Below, piece by piece: positions 39,194 to 51,400 of a DNA stretch of 64,000 nucleotides. This DNA comes from an uncultured Bacilli bacterium (GTDB taxonomy: Bacteria; Bacillota_I; Bacilli_A; RF39; UBA660). Every line of letters starts with the position of its first letter. Position 1 is the first letter of the stretch. The stretch lies in contig CANRAH010000007.1 of assembly GCA_947628565.1 (NCBI GenBank), positions 1 through 64,000 on the forward strand, written 5' to 3'. A model generated the notes under the pieces. That model ran no database searches. It was not told the origin of the DNA and saw only the letters and a program-made list of their open reading frames with translations. A program made the position numbers and the translations under genes.

Positions 39194-40120
39194 ATGGAAA
39201 ACAACGAAATAGATATTTATCTACATAAAATATTAAAAAAACAATTACAAAAATTTAAAATATCAAATTATGGATTATATTCTATTATAAATAATGTTAG
39301 AAATCAATTGAATAGTATTATTAAACACTGGAATGATAAGGAATTTATAGATGCGATTTTTACTACTGTAATAGAAGAAGGCCACTTTTATGAGCCTTAT
39401 GTCAACGATAAAATAGGAAATTTAGTTGTGCTTGGTATTAGAAACAGCTTGTTGGAAATAGCTGCTAGTGTTAATTATAATGAATATGGCTTAAAGAAGG
39501 CTTTAAGTGTAGAAGATATTAAATTGATTACTAGTAGTGCTATTGAATATTTTAGAAATGTTAATATAGATTCTTTATCTTCCAAAATAGATCTAGTGGA
39601 TGATTATTATTATGATATAGCTCAAAAATATAATGTTGCATATTCTTCTTTAGTAGAGCTTGGAAAATGTTCAAATAATAAATCTGAAATAGAATTTAAA
39701 AAAATTTTGGAGGAACCTTATGTACTAGATGAACTTTTATTAAACATAGAAAAAGTAGATATTAAGGAAAAAGTAAAAGATGTTGCAAATGGAATTAGTA
39801 GTGAATTAGCGCCTGGACTTATTAAATTACTAAAAGGTATACTAGATAAAGAAGCATCTATGATTTACGTAGATTCATTTAAATATCTATCACGAAATTT
39901 TGAAACAAATCTTAAAGTGTTACAATTCTTGCTTACACATGATGCTATGTTTTTAACTAATAATTTTTTGATTAAAAATGGGTATGTATCTAAAAGAAAA
40001 GACTTAATTAGAGCAAGTCATGGCAATAACTTTAATGTTGATGCAATTAAATCAATTGGAGATGTATCAAAAAAATATAAAAAAAATTTAGAGTATCTAT
40101 TGCGTTTACCAGAAAAGTGA
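39194..40120 (+). CDS. Hypothetical protein
   Basis: About 308-aa ORF, GTATAAT box and ggaggt RBS upstream; start moved to MENNEID. Confidence 0.75.
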   Translation: MENNEIDIYLHKILKKQLQKFKISNYGLYSIINNVRNQLNSIIKHWNDKEFIDAIFTTVIEEGHFYEPYVNDKIGNLVVLGIRNSLLEIAASVNYNEYGLKKALSVEDIKLITSSAIEYFRNVNIDSLSSKIDLVDDYYYDIAQKYNVAYSSLVELGKCSNNKSEIEFKKILEEPYVLDELLLNIEKVDIKEKVKDVANGISSELAPGLIKLLKGILDKEASMIYVDSFKYLSRNFETNLKVLQFLLTHDAMFLTNNFLIKNGYVSKRKDLIRASHGNNFNVDAIKSIGDVSKKYKKNLEYLLRLPEK

Positions 40121-40191
40121 AATAATAACAAATGATGACAAAATTTTAAAAATAATGTATAATAATCGCGTAAGTTTTAGAGGTGTGATTT

Positions 40192-40896
40192 ATGATAGAT
40201 TTTTATGAGTTACTTGGTATAAATAAAAATTCTACAAAAGAAGAAATTAAACAAGCATATAAAAGAATGGTAAAAAAATATCATCCAGATGTTAATTCTA
40301 GTGATGAAGCTAATAAGATAATTAGAAGCTTAAATGAGGCAAAGGAAATTCTTCTAGATGATGAAAAAAGAAAAGAATATGATGAACTTTTAAATCAAAT
40401 GAAACATTCTAAACAATTTTCAAAGGATAAAGAAGAGACATATAGTTCAAAAAAAAGTGAGTATAAGGAAATGTATAGTGATGTTTATATTACAAAATGG
40501 CAATTTTTCATCAATTATCTTTTAAATGGATTAGATAATATTTTTATTAAAATACTCAAAACAATATTAATAATATTAAATTCTTCTATCTTTTTGATCA
40601 TTAAAGGTATAAGTTTTGGAGTAATTTTTATTCTATCATTAGTTAGTGGTTTTATAGATTATTTTGCAGGTTTAATTATGTTTTTAGCAATTTTATCTTT
40701 ATTTGTTCTTGCTGGCAATAAATATCCTGATTATGTTCCATTTATTCCTGCAAATATAGAAAATTTTTGTTTACTTTCTATTGTTGCTTTAATGATAGAA
40801 ATATTAAAAGAAACTGTATTGAATGGCTCAGTTAATTTAGTTGTATTATTAGGTGATATAGAGGAATATATATTTGTTACGATACTTATGAAATAA
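40192..40896 (+). CDS. J-domain protein with C-terminal transmembrane region
   Basis: DFYELLGINKNSTKEEIKQAYKRMVKKYHPDVN; HPD motif; several C-terminal hydrophobic helices. Confidence 0.9.
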   Translation: MIDFYELLGINKNSTKEEIKQAYKRMVKKYHPDVNSSDEANKIIRSLNEAKEILLDDEKRKEYDELLNQMKHSKQFSKDKEETYSSKKSEYKEMYSDVYITKWQFFINYLLNGLDNIFIKILKTILIILNSSIFLIIKGISFGVIFILSLVSGFIDYFAGLIMFLAILSLFVLAGNKYPDYVPFIPANIENFCLLSIVALMIEILKETVLNGSVNLVVLLGDIEEYIFVTILMK

Positions 40897-40930
40897 AAGA
40901 TCATTAATTTTTCATTAATGATCTTTTGTT
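40896..40930. terminator. Bidirectional terminator
   Basis: aaaagatcattaat-ttttc-attaatgatctttt. Confidence 0.85.
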
Positions 40931-41835
40931 ATACTATTTATATATTTGCATGCATTAAGAGCACTTACAGTACCATCGCTACAAGCAGTAGTCAATTGCC
41001 TTATATCTTTTTTTCTAATATCACCTGCTGCAAATATTCCATCTATGTTAGTTTTACAATCTTCATCTGATATAATATATCCATCATCAGTTGTATCTAC
41101 TAAATTTTCACATATTGAAGATACAGGGATATGTCCTATAGCGATAAATATAGCATCAACATTTAAGCTTTCCGTTTCATCACAATCATTTTCTTTTAAA
41201 GTAATTCCTGTTACCTTTTCTTTTCCAATTATATCTATAATATTTGTATTTAATATTATGGTTACATTTTCTTTTTTCTTAAGTTTATCTAAATTTATAG
41301 AATCAATTCTAAATTCTTTTCTTCTATAAACCATATAAACTTTTTTAGCAATATTACTTAAATATAACGCGTCATCAATTGCTTGATTTCCACCACCTGT
41401 GATGGCAACAACTTTATCTTTAAAAAACATTCCATCACACGTTGCGCAATAAGATACTCCTTTACCAATTAATTCATCTTCGTTATTTATACCTAGTTTC
41501 CTGTTTTGCGCACCAGTTGCAATAATAACTGCTTTTGCTTTATAACTGTTATCGTTAGTAAATACCTCTTTAAATTCATCATTGTTTTCTATTTTAACTA
41601 CTTCCTCAAAAATTATAGAAGTTCCTAAGGATTTTGCTTGATCATATAACTTATCTGCAAAATCATATCCAGATATTTCTTCAAATCCAGGATAATTTTT
41701 AACTTTATCTGCCTTTAATATTTGACCTCCATAAGAGGCCTTTTCTAAAATTAAAACCTTTTTTCTTGCTTGGCAAGCATATATTGCTGATGTAAGTCCT
41801 GCTGGCCCTGCACCTATGATAATTATATCGTACAT
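40915..41835 (-). CDS. trxB: Thioredoxin-disulfide reductase
   Basis: IIGAGPAGLTSAIYACQARKKVLILE...SYCATCDGMFFKDK...GIFAAGDIRKK. Confidence 0.95.
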   Translation of the reverse strand: MYDIIIIGAGPAGLTSAIYACQARKKVLILEKASYGGQILKADKVKNYPGFEEISGYDFADKLYDQAKSLGTSIIFEEVVKIENNDEFKEVFTNDNSYKAKAVIIATGAQNRKLGINNEDELIGKGVSYCATCDGMFFKDKVVAITGGGNQAIDDALYLSNIAKKVYMVYRRKEFRIDSINLDKLKKKENVTIILNTNIIDIIGKEKVTGITLKENDCDETESLNVDAIFIAIGHIPVSSICENLVDTTDDGYIISDEDCKTNIDGIFAAGDIRKKDIRQLTTACSDGTVSALNACKYINSITKDH

Positions 41836-42138
41836 TTAATCCTCCAAGAATTTTGTTAATTCTTTTTCATTTAAAAAACCAATATTTCTTTTTAGTTCTT
41901 TTCCATTTTCAAAAAGAATAATGGTTGGTATAGACATAACTCCATATTCTTTAGATACTTCATTATCATCATCAACATTTAATTTACAAAATTTTATATC
42001 GTCTCTTTTTTTTGCTACTTCTTCAAATATAGGTCCAAACATTTTACAAGGTCCACACCAAGGAGCCCAAAAATCTACAATGACACGTCCTTCGTATTTT
42101 ATGACTTCTTCGTTAAAATTATTTTCTATATGTATCAT
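41836..42138 (-). CDS. trxA: Thioredoxin
   Basis: VIVDFWAPWCGPCKMFGPIFEEVAKK...MSIPTIILFENG. Confidence 0.95.
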   Translation of the reverse strand: MIHIENNFNEEVIKYEGRVIVDFWAPWCGPCKMFGPIFEEVAKKRDDIKFCKLNVDDDNEVSKEYGVMSIPTIILFENGKELKRNIGFLNEKELTKFLED

Positions 42139-42280
42139 AATTACCTCCACTATATATATTTTACTAAAAACTATAATTAAATACAATAATTTTGATAAAA
42201 TTACACCTAAAATATACTTTTTGTTATTGATATAAAAATTAAAATGTTATATAATTATGTTAAGAATAGGGAGGGATAAA

Positions 42281-44626
42281 ATGGATAATGTATTGAGTGA
42301 AAATGAAGTATTAAAATTGGATGCATATTTTAGAGCTGCAAACTATCTTTCTGCATGCCAATTATACTTACTAGATAATCCATTACTTAAAAGACCATTA
42401 GAAAAAAAGGATATAAAATCAAAAATAGTAGGGCATTGGGGAACAGTTCCAGGACAAAATTTTATATATACTCATTTGAATAGGATAATAAATAAATATG
42501 ATTTGAATATGATATATATTTCAGGACCAGGTCATGGAGGAAATGCATTAATATCTCAAACATATCTTGAAGGTTCATATACGGAGGTTTATCCAAATAT
42601 TACTCAGGATACTGAAGGGTTAAAAAAATTATTTAAACAATTTTCATTTCCAGGTGGAGTATCAAGCCATGTTGCTCCAGAAACACCTGGTTCTATAAAT
42701 GAAGGTGGTGAACTTGGATATAGTTTATCACATGCATATGGTGCGGTACTAGATAATCCAGATTTAATTGTTGCTTGTGTAGTAGGAGATGGAGAATCTG
42801 AAACTGGACCTCTTGCGACATCTTGGAATTTAAATAAATTTATAAATCCTGAAAAGGATGGTGTTGTTTTACCTATATTGCATTTAAATGGATATAAGAT
42901 ATCTAATCCAACAATATTTTCAAGAATTTCTTCACAAGAATTACAATCTTTCTTTTATGGTTGTGGATATATGCCTATGCTTGTTGAGATAAATGATTCA
43001 ATGAGTACATATGAAATTCATGAAAAAATGGCTGAAACTCTTGATGATTGCATATCTATGATAAACGAGATAAAAAAGGATGCGACGAATAAGAAAATAA
43101 GACCACTATGGCCAATGATTATTTTGAGAACAAAAAAAGGATGGACAGGGCCAAAGTTTGTAGAAGGAAAGCAAATTGAAGGTACATTTAGAGCGCATCA
43201 AGTTCCAATTACTATAAATAACGATGGAGATATAAAAGCATTAGAAGCTTGGCTTAAAAGTTATAAACCTGAAGAACTTTTTGATGAAAATGGAACTTTA
43301 ATCAGTGAACTTAAAGATATGGCTCCAAAAGGCAATAGGCGAATGGGCTCTAATCCAATAGCTAATGGGGGACTTTTACTTAAAGATCTTAGATTACCTG
43401 ATTTTAAAAATTATAAAGTAGAGTTTGATAGACCAGGAAGTATTGAAAAGCAAGATATGATGGAGCTTGGAAACTTTGTAAGAGATATAATAAAATATAA
43501 TAAAGATAACTTTAGAGTATTTGGACCTGATGAGGCAATGTCAAATAGATTAAATCACATATTTGAGGAAACAAATAGACAATTTAATGGAATTAGATTA
43601 AGTAATGACGAATTTATTGCTCCAGAAGGTAGAATAATTGATTCAATTTTATCAGAACATGCCTGTGAGGGAATGCTAGAAGGATATCTTTTAACAGGTA
43701 GACATGGATTTTTTAATTCATATGAAGCATTTATTAGAATAGTTGATTCAATGACAAGCCAACATGCGAAGTGGCTTAAAGTTACAAGTGAACTTCCTTG
43801 GAGACAAAAAATAGCATCTTTAAATTATGTTTTGACATCTCATCTATGGCAACAGGATCATAATGGATATACTCATCAAGATCCAGGATTCTTAAATCAT
43901 TTAGTAACTAAAAAAGCTGATATAGTAAGAATGTATTTGCCACCAGATACTAATTGTTTGCTTTCTGTATTTGATCATTGTATTAGAAGTAAAAATTATA
44001 TAAATGTAATAATAGCATCTAAACATCCAAGACCACAATGGCTTACTATGGATGAGGCAATAAAACATTGTACACAAGGAATTGGTATTTGGAATTTTGC
44101 AAGCAACGATCAAGATGCTGAACCAGATTTAGTAATGGCATGTGCTGGAGATACACCTACTTTGGAAGCTTTAGCAGCAACTAAAATATTAAGAGAAAAT
44201 TTTAAAGAATTGAAAATAAGATTTGTAAATGTAGTTGATTTAATGAGACTTGAATCAAATTTAAAGCATCCACATGGATTAACTGATTTGGATTATAATG
44301 CTATATTTACAACTGATAAACCAATTATTTTCGCATTCCATGGATATCCATCTTTGATACATCAATTGGTTTATAATAGAGAAAATAAAAATATTCATGT
44401 ACACGGTTATCAGGAAGAAGGAACAATAACAACACCTTTTGATATGAGAGTACAGAATAAGATAGATAGATATAATCTTGTAATAGATGCTTTAAAATAT
44501 TTGCCACAGCTTGGTAATAGATCTTCAAGGTTGATACAATGGTGCAAGGACAAATTAGTTGAACATAGTCTACATATAAGAGAATATGGCGAAGATTTAG
44601 ATGAAGTAAAAAATTTTAAATGGTAA
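42281..44626 (+). CDS. xfp: Xylulose-5-phosphate/fructose-6-phosphate phosphoketolase
   Basis: [19 protein letters not shown]...[18 protein letters not shown]...GPGHGGNA...[22 protein letters not shown]. Confidence 0.96.
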   Translation: MDNVLSENEVLKLDAYFRAANYLSACQLYLLDNPLLKRPLEKKDIKSKIVGHWGTVPGQNFIYTHLNRIINKYDLNMIYISGPGHGGNALISQTYLEGSYTEVYPNITQDTEGLKKLFKQFSFPGGVSSHVAPETPGSINEGGELGYSLSHAYGAVLDNPDLIVACVVGDGESETGPLATSWNLNKFINPEKDGVVLPILHLNGYKISNPTIFSRISSQELQSFFYGCGYMPMLVEINDSMSTYEIHEKMAETLDDCISMINEIKKDATNKKIRPLWPMIILRTKKGWTGPKFVEGKQIEGTFRAHQVPITINNDGDIKALEAWLKSYKPEELFDENGTLISELKDMAPKGNRRMGSNPIANGGLLLKDLRLPDFKNYKVEFDRPGSIEKQDMMELGNFVRDIIKYNKDNFRVFGPDEAMSNRLNHIFEETNRQFNGIRLSNDEFIAPEGRIIDSILSEHACEGMLEGYLLTGRHGFFNSYEAFIRIVDSMTSQHAKWLKVTSELPWRQKIASLNYVLTSHLWQQDHNGYTHQDPGFLNHLVTKKADIVRMYLPPDTNCLLSVFDHCIRSKNYINVIIASKHPRPQWLTMDEAIKHCTQGIGIWNFASNDQDAEPDLVMACAGDTPTLEALAATKILRENFKELKIRFVNVVDLMRLESNLKHPHGLTDLDYNAIFTTDKPIIFAFHGYPSLIHQLVYNRENKNIHVHGYQEEGTITTPFDMRVQNKIDRYNLVIDALKYLPQLGNRSSRLIQWCKDKLVEHSLHIREYGEDLDEVKNFKW

Positions 44627-44656
44627 AAAGGTATTGAATTATAATACCTTTTTTTG
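44627..44656 (+). terminator. Terminator after xfp
   Basis: aaaaaggtatt-gaatta-taatacctttttttg. Confidence 0.75.
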
Positions 44657-44682
44657 CTATACTTAATGGGGTAGTGATTTAT

Positions 44683-45582
44683 ATGGATGAAGAATTATTA
44701 AATTTGATAATACAAAATAAAACTCTTAAAGAAATATCTGAAATATTAAATATTAGTTTAAAACAGACATATATAAGAATTAAAAAATTAATTAATTATG
44801 GATATATATTAGATGCAAATTATTTTTATAATTCAGATATAAATTATAAATTAAGAAAAAATTTAATGAATAATTCATCTGACTTTATACTTAATGTTGA
44901 TAATTCATTAAAAGAAGTTAGATTCATTGTAATATCAGATACTCATTTAGGAAATTTAAATTTTGACACTAGATTATTTTATAAAGTTTATGATTATGCT
45001 AAAAAAAATAATATAAATATAATATTTTTTATTGGAGATATGTTAGAGGGTATTCATACATCTGATAAGCGAAATATAAATAATTCATATCAGCAAATAG
45101 AAACATTTATAAAAAAGTATCCATATGATAAAGATATAATTAATATTGGAATTTTAGGTAATCATGATTATCATTTTGTTCATTATGATGGAATAGATGT
45201 ATCAAAAAGAATAAATAGCGCAAGATACGATATAAAAGTTATTGGTTATGGTCAAGGAATAATAAGAATGAAAAATGATTCGTTACTTTTATGGCATAAT
45301 CTAAGTTTAATTAAAAATAAGGAACCTAACGATACTAAAATTGTTATATCAGGCCATGGGCATACAATGAAAACAAAATTTTATGATAGAATTTATTTAT
45401 GTGCACCTACATTAAGCAATGTAACACCAGACAAAACGAAACCAGTAGTCCCAGGATTTATGGATGTTACAGTTTGTTTTAAAAAAGGGAAATTTGATTT
45501 TATAGATGCAAAGCAACTGATTATTAATAAAGAAATTTATTTATCAAGTGAATCAAAGTGTATGATAAAAAAATTACAATAA
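44683..45582 (+). CDS. Metallophosphoesterase with N-terminal HTH-like segment
   Basis: LKEISEILNISLKQTYIRIKKLINYGYI (HTH-like), VRFIVISDTHLGN...FIGDMLEG...GNHDYH...SGHGHTMK. Confidence 0.85.
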   Translation: MDEELLNLIIQNKTLKEISEILNISLKQTYIRIKKLINYGYILDANYFYNSDINYKLRKNLMNNSSDFILNVDNSLKEVRFIVISDTHLGNLNFDTRLFYKVYDYAKKNNINIIFFIGDMLEGIHTSDKRNINNSYQQIETFIKKYPYDKDIINIGILGNHDYHFVHYDGIDVSKRINSARYDIKVIGYGQGIIRMKNDSLLLWHNLSLIKNKEPNDTKIVISGHGHTMKTKFYDRIYLCAPTLSNVTPDKTKPVVPGFMDVTVCFKKGKFDFIDAKQLIINKEIYLSSESKCMIKKLQ

Positions 45583-45615
45583 ATTTTACTTTAAAAGTTA
45601 ATATGAAGTAGTTAT

Positions 45616-45645
45616 AAAGCAAGAATCACTCTTGCTTTTATTATT
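45616..45645 (+). terminator. Terminator
   Basis: aaagcaaga-atcac-tcttgcttttatt. Confidence 0.7.
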
Positions 45646-45726
45646 ATTAAATAAGATGTATTGATTTTTTTATTATATTTTTTTATAATATCAATGGAAA
45701 TAAATCTAAATAGTTAGGATGATTAT

Positions 45727-46431
45727 ATGAAGAAGGTTGCACTTATAACTGGATGTGCGAAAGGAATAGGAAGACAAATAGCATTAAATCTTGCTTACGA
45801 TGGGTATAATATTATCGCAACTTATAATACATCTTTAGATGAAATAAATACATTAAAAGTAAAAATAGAGTCGCTTGGAATTAAATTTGAATCATATAAA
45901 GTTGATTTAAAAAATGAAACTGAAATAAATGAATTTACAAATATTGTAAGTCAAAAATATGATAAAATAGATGTACTTGTAAATAATGCTGCTAAAACTT
46001 TAGATAATACATTTGCTTTAAAGACAAAAGCTGAATTTATGGAAGTTTTAGAAGTTAATTTAGTTGCACCATTTTTATTAATACAAAAGCTTAGTAACAA
46101 ATTAAAAGGTGGTATTATTATAAATATTTCATCTACTGATGGAATAAATACATATTCACCACTTTCTATGGATTATTCTGCATCAAAAGCTGGATTAATT
46201 AACTTAACAAAATCTCTTGCTTTAGAACTTACTGATACTAAGGTTTATGCGTTATGCCCAAATTGGGTAAATACAGAATCAGTTAAAGAAATGAATCCTG
46301 ATTATTTGAATATGGAGTTAAAAAGGATTGGCCAATTAAAATTAATAGAACCATCCTCAGTAGCTCAAAAGGTATTAGAAATTATAGAAGGTGATTTAAA
46401 ATCAGGGACTGTAATAGTAATGGAGGGATAA
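45727..46431 (+). CDS. SDR-family oxidoreductase, FabG/YmfI-like
   Basis: VALITGCAKGIGRQIALNLA...LVNNAAKT...DYSASKAGLINLTKSLALEL. Confidence 0.9.
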   Translation: MKKVALITGCAKGIGRQIALNLAYDGYNIIATYNTSLDEINTLKVKIESLGIKFESYKVDLKNETEINEFTNIVSQKYDKIDVLVNNAAKTLDNTFALKTKAEFMEVLEVNLVAPFLLIQKLSNKLKGGIIINISSTDGINTYSPLSMDYSASKAGLINLTKSLALELTDTKVYALCPNWVNTESVKEMNPDYLNMELKRIGQLKLIEPSSVAQKVLEIIEGDLKSGTVIVMEG

Positions 46432-46432
46432 C

Positions 46433-47668
46433 TTGAAAAATGAAATGTTAAATTATATAAATGACTGTGAAAAAGAAATAAAATCATATATAGATAAAGT
46501 AGATGATATAGTACTTTTTAATAGTTTAAAGGTTATAGAAGCATTTAGAAGTGAAAATGTATCTGAATATCACTTTAATGGTACAACAGGATATGGGTAT
46601 AATGATGAAGGAAGAAGCGTTATAGAAAATGTTTATTCCAAAATATTTAAAAGTGAGGATTCTTTAGTTAGATGTCAGTTTATATCAGGTACGCATGCTT
46701 TAACTGTTTCGTTATTTGCGCTTTTAAGACCTAATGATATAATGCTTTCAATAAGCGGAACTCCTTATGATACACTTCATCCTGTAATAGGTATAAAAGA
46801 TAATCCTTCATCTTTAAAATCTTTTAATATAAAATATGAAGAAATTGACCTTGTAAATGATGATTTCAATTATGATGAAATTATTAAAAGAGTATCAAAA
46901 AAGGATATTAAAATGGTATATATTCAAAGATCAAAAGGATATTCTACAAGAAGAAGTATAAGTATAGAAAAATTAAAGAAAATAATAGATGAAATAAGAA
47001 AAGTTAATACAAGTACATTAATTGTAGTAGATAATTGTTATTGTGAATTTGTACAGACTAAAGAACCAATTGAGGTTGGTGCTGATTTATGTATAGGGTC
47101 TCTTATGAAAAATTTAGGTGGTGGAATTGCAACTAATGGAGGATATGTTACTGGTAAAAAAGAATTAGTTGAGTTAGTATCAGAAAGATTGACAGCTCCA
47201 GGAGAAGGTAAAGAAGTAGGCCCATCTTTAAATTCAAATAGATATTTTTTACAAGGATTGCTTAATGCACCAAGTGTAGTTGGAAATGCAGTAAAAACAG
47301 CAATATTAACAAGTTATGCTCTTGAGAAAAAAGGATATAAAGTAGAACCAAGATATTGTGAAGAAAGAGTTGATATTGTACAAAATATAATATTTAATGA
47401 TGAAAGCAAATTGATTAGGTATTGTCAAGGAATACAGATGGGATCTGCAATAGATTCGAATGTTATACCAATACCATCAGAAATGCCTGGATATGATGAT
47501 AAAATTATAATGGCCTCAGGTTCATTTACTCAAGGATCTACTATAGAACTTTCTTGTGATGGCCCTCTGAGAAGTCCATATATTGCATATCAGCAAGGAG
47601 CAATTACATATGAGTATGGAAAAATAGGATTAGCGAAAGCACTAGAAATGTTAGAAAAAAATAATTAG
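46433..47668 (+). CDS. Methionine gamma-lyase family (YnbB/aluminium-resistance type) PLP enzyme
   Basis: HFNGTTGYGYNDEGRSVIENVYSKIF...QFISGTHALTVSLFALLRPND...GSLMKNLGGGIATNGGYVTGK. Confidence 0.93.
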   Translation: MKNEMLNYINDCEKEIKSYIDKVDDIVLFNSLKVIEAFRSENVSEYHFNGTTGYGYNDEGRSVIENVYSKIFKSEDSLVRCQFISGTHALTVSLFALLRPNDIMLSISGTPYDTLHPVIGIKDNPSSLKSFNIKYEEIDLVNDDFNYDEIIKRVSKKDIKMVYIQRSKGYSTRRSISIEKLKKIIDEIRKVNTSTLIVVDNCYCEFVQTKEPIEVGADLCIGSLMKNLGGGIATNGGYVTGKKELVELVSERLTAPGEGKEVGPSLNSNRYFLQGLLNAPSVVGNAVKTAILTSYALEKKGYKVEPRYCEERVDIVQNIIFNDESKLIRYCQGIQMGSAIDSNVIPIPSEMPGYDDKIIMASGSFTQGSTIELSCDGPLRSPYIAYQQGAITYEYGKIGLAKALEMLEKNN

Positions 47669-47691
47669 TAAAATATGTTTGGAGTGATTTT

Positions 47692-48348
47692 ATGCCCAAT
47701 AAGAAAAAATTAGATATTTTATATGAAGATAAATATTTAATTATAATTAATAAACCACATAATCTTTTAACTATAGCAACATCAAAGGAAAAAGAAAAAA
47801 CTTTATATCATTATGTATTTGAATATTTGAAGAAAAAAAATAAAAATAATAAAGTATTCATTGTTCATAGATTAGATAAAGATACGAGTGGTATAATTGT
47901 ATTTGCAAAAGATTATAATGTAAAATTTTATATGCAAAACAATTGGGATAAATTTAAAAAAGGCTATGTTGCTATTGTAGAAGGAAAAGTAAAAAAAGAC
48001 AAAGAAATTTTAAAAAGTTATCTTATGGAAACAAAAACTCATCTTACATATTCTGTCAATGATAAAAATGGTAAACTTGCTATTACTGAATATGAAAAAA
48101 TATTGGAAAATAAAGTTTATACAATGCTAAGTTTAAATTTGAAAACAGGAAAAAAAAATCAAATAAGGGTTCAATTAAGTGATATGGGAAATCCTATTGT
48201 TGGTGATAAAAAATATGGCAGTAAAAAAAATCCAATAAATAGAATGGCTTTAGTAGCAAATTATTTAGAATTCATACATCCGAAAACAAAAGAAAAAATT
48301 GTAATAGATATAGATATACCAAATAATTTTATAAATTTGGTAAATTAA
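47692..48348 (+). CDS. RluA-family pseudouridine synthase
   Basis: ILYEDKYLIIINKPHNLL...FIVHRLDKDTSGIIVFAKD...LKTGKKNQIRVQLSDMGNPIVGDKKYG. Confidence 0.94.
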   Translation: MPNKKKLDILYEDKYLIIINKPHNLLTIATSKEKEKTLYHYVFEYLKKKNKNNKVFIVHRLDKDTSGIIVFAKDYNVKFYMQNNWDKFKKGYVAIVEGKVKKDKEILKSYLMETKTHLTYSVNDKNGKLAITEYEKILENKVYTMLSLNLKTGKKNQIRVQLSDMGNPIVGDKKYGSKKNPINRMALVANYLEFIHPKTKEKIVIDIDIPNNFINLVN

Positions 48349-48367
48349 CGGAATTTTTCAAATATAA

Positions 48368-48396
48368 TTGATAAAACTCCTTTTTTGTGCTATTAT
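48368..48396 (+). promoter_or_regulatory. Sigma-A type promoter of first adhesin gene
   Basis: TTGATA-17 nt-TATTAT. Confidence 0.65.
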
Positions 48397-48437
48397 TATA
48401 TTAGATAATAATAAGATATAGGAAGGAGTATGAGTAT

Positions 48438-51400
48438 ATGAGTATGAGAAAAATTAGAATAGTATTGAATTTATTCTTAGTAGTATCTTTAGTTTTTTTA
48501 GGCTATGCTGTTATTTATAGCCAGTTAAATATAAAGGCAGCATCGGAAGCAACCGGTTTAATGAGAAAAAGCGATAGTAGATTGAGATTTGATGGCTCTG
48601 AGGTTAGATATGCTCACAATTTTGATGATGAAAGTCAATTATATGAAGAAGAATTTTGGTACAAAGAAGACGCAAATGATAATTCATATATATGTACATC
48701 AGGACTTAATGTTCCTCGACCTGAAAACATTACCTGTGAACTTTCTACGCTTGGAGATTCAGAGATTGGACTTGCTTATATAATAAATAGTATTTCAGGT
48801 CAAAATGGCGGAGCTGCAGCTTTGAAAAATGTTGATAATGGATATAGTAGGTATTATTGGATTGAATTGTTAGTTTTAAGATATTTAGGTAATTTACCTG
48901 ATCCTGGAATAAACCAAAAAAGTGTAAGTCAACAAATGAAAACTAACGTAATAGATGGTTTATATAAATTACCAAATGGCAAAACATTTAGTCAAACAAT
49001 GACTGAAGCAGAAGAATATGAAAATAAATATAAAAAACCTATTAATTTTTCACTTGATGCTAATACTTTAGTGTTCAATAAAAGACAAAGTGATAATTCA
49101 CCTATTACTTCTGATATTTGCATAAATGATATTAATGGTAATATAGATTCTATAACAGTAAGAGCAAATAATAATGATTTTGAAATATCAGATTTGACTA
49201 CGGATTCTAGTGGTAGAAAATGTTTTTATGTAAAAATTCCTAGTGGAAAAGTTGATACAGCAGGAGAACAAGTTACTGTCACAGTAACAGCTTCAAATAA
49301 ATATTATAAAGCCAGTTATTATCAATGTACTGGAGATAATGTTCAGGATTTAATAGCAACAACTACAGAGGAAAAAAATAATAGTAAAGAAATAAGTATT
49401 AGTGGCTCATTAAAATATCCATCAATAACTATAAAAAAAGTTGATGAAAATAATAAAAATCTTGCTGGTGCACAATTTAAAATTGAATGCCAATCTGGAG
49501 AGTGTTCAGGAAGATTTCAAACTAGAACTGTTACTACACTAAACACTCCAACAGTAATTTCTGGTTCAGATTTATTACCTGGTACTTATATAATTGAAGA
49601 AATAAAAGCACCAGATGGCTATGCATTACCAAAAGTAGTTAGACATCAAGTAACTATAAGTACTTGTTCATCTAGTTCATGCGTAAATCAAAATATAGAA
49701 ACTACATTTGAAAATAAACTTATTCAAACCAAAATAAGTAAAAAGGATATAACTACACAGGAAGAATTACAGGGTGCAACATTATCTATACTTGATTCAA
49801 ATTCTCAAACAATGGCTTGTGATGCTAAAATGCCAAATTCAGAACAAATAATGCATTTAAGTACTTGTACTTGGACATCTTTAAATGAACCAACAACAAT
49901 AATAGGTTTAAAAGAAGGAACATATTATTTGGTAGAAACAAAGGCTCCTAATGGATATAAGACTAGCACACAAAAACAGGCATTTACAATATCATCAACA
50001 GTTCAAGAATCTACAGTAACAATGTATAATTCTTTAAATGAAATTGAAATAAGTAAAAAGGATATAACTTCTAAAAATGAGTTGCCAGGCGCAACATTGA
50101 AAATATTAAATTCAAATTCAGAACAGATTTCTTGTGAGGCTAAATCGTCATCAGGAGAGGTAACTACATTAAAGTCATGTACTTGGGTATCGGGGACAGA
50201 ACCAACGACAATAGTAGGTTTAAAAGAAGGGACATATTATTTGGTAGAAACTATAGCTCCAGATGGCTATGCAAGAAATAATGAGAAGGTAAGCTTTACA
50301 ATAACGTCATCAGGAGTAAATCAACCGGTAACTATGTATAATGGTTTAACTCAAGTAGAGATTAGTAAAAAAGATGCGACAACAGGTGAAGAGTTACCAG
50401 GCGCAACATTAAGAATTTTAAATTCACAAGAAAAAACAATTAGTTGTAAAGAAAAGACTTCATCAGGAAGTATAACAACAATAAATTCTTGTACTTGGGT
50501 ATCAGGGACAGATCCAAAAACTATTGTTGGTCTTAAAGCAGGAACGTATTATTTGGAAGAAACTATAGCTCCGGATGGATATGTTATAAATCAGGAGAAG
50601 GTTAAATTTACAGTATCATCAACAGGAGTGTCATCAAAAGTTGAAATGACTAATAATTATACTAAAATAAGTGTTAATAAATATACTCTTACACCAGGTA
50701 TGAAAAAATTACCTGAGACTCCAGGATTAACAACAGTAGGTGAAACAACTGTTGCTCAGACGGCACCAGCTGAATCAACAATAGAAGGAGAAGGAACTAC
50801 ATATAAATCTTTACCTGGAGTAAAATTACGAATAATTGATTCTAGTAAGAAGGATATTTCTTGTAAAGTACAGGAATCAGGTAAAATAGTAGAATTAGAA
50901 AAATGTGAATGGGTTACAGATGGTAAAGATAAAGTAATCGTTGGCCTTAAAGCAGGCACATATTATCTAGAAGAATTAGAAGCTCCTGAAGGATATAAAA
51001 AGAGAACAGATTTAGTTAAATTTTCTGTAACAAACAAATCAAAAAATGTTAAATTAAATATGTATAACGAATATAATTCAGTTAGGGTAAGTAAGCAAGA
51101 TTCGATAGATAATGATGAATTGCCAGGTGCAACATTAAGTATATTAAATGAAAATCAAGAAAAAATTTCATGCAAAATTATGTACGATACTTCAGAATAT
51201 GATGAATTAGAAGATTGCACTTGGGTATCTAGGAAAAGACCAGTAACAGTTTACGGACTTAAAGAAGGAAAGTACTATTTAAAAGAAGTAATGGCACCAG
51301 AAGGATATGAATATAATGAAAATTTAATAGAATTCAATGTGTCAGAGGATGAAGAAGTTGTAATGACAAATATTTTATCAACTCCAGTACCAGATACTTT

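Noticed and set aside
48589-48783. Small plus-strand ORF inside the first adhesin gene
   Set aside because: Alternative frame of a well-supported CDS; no RBS.
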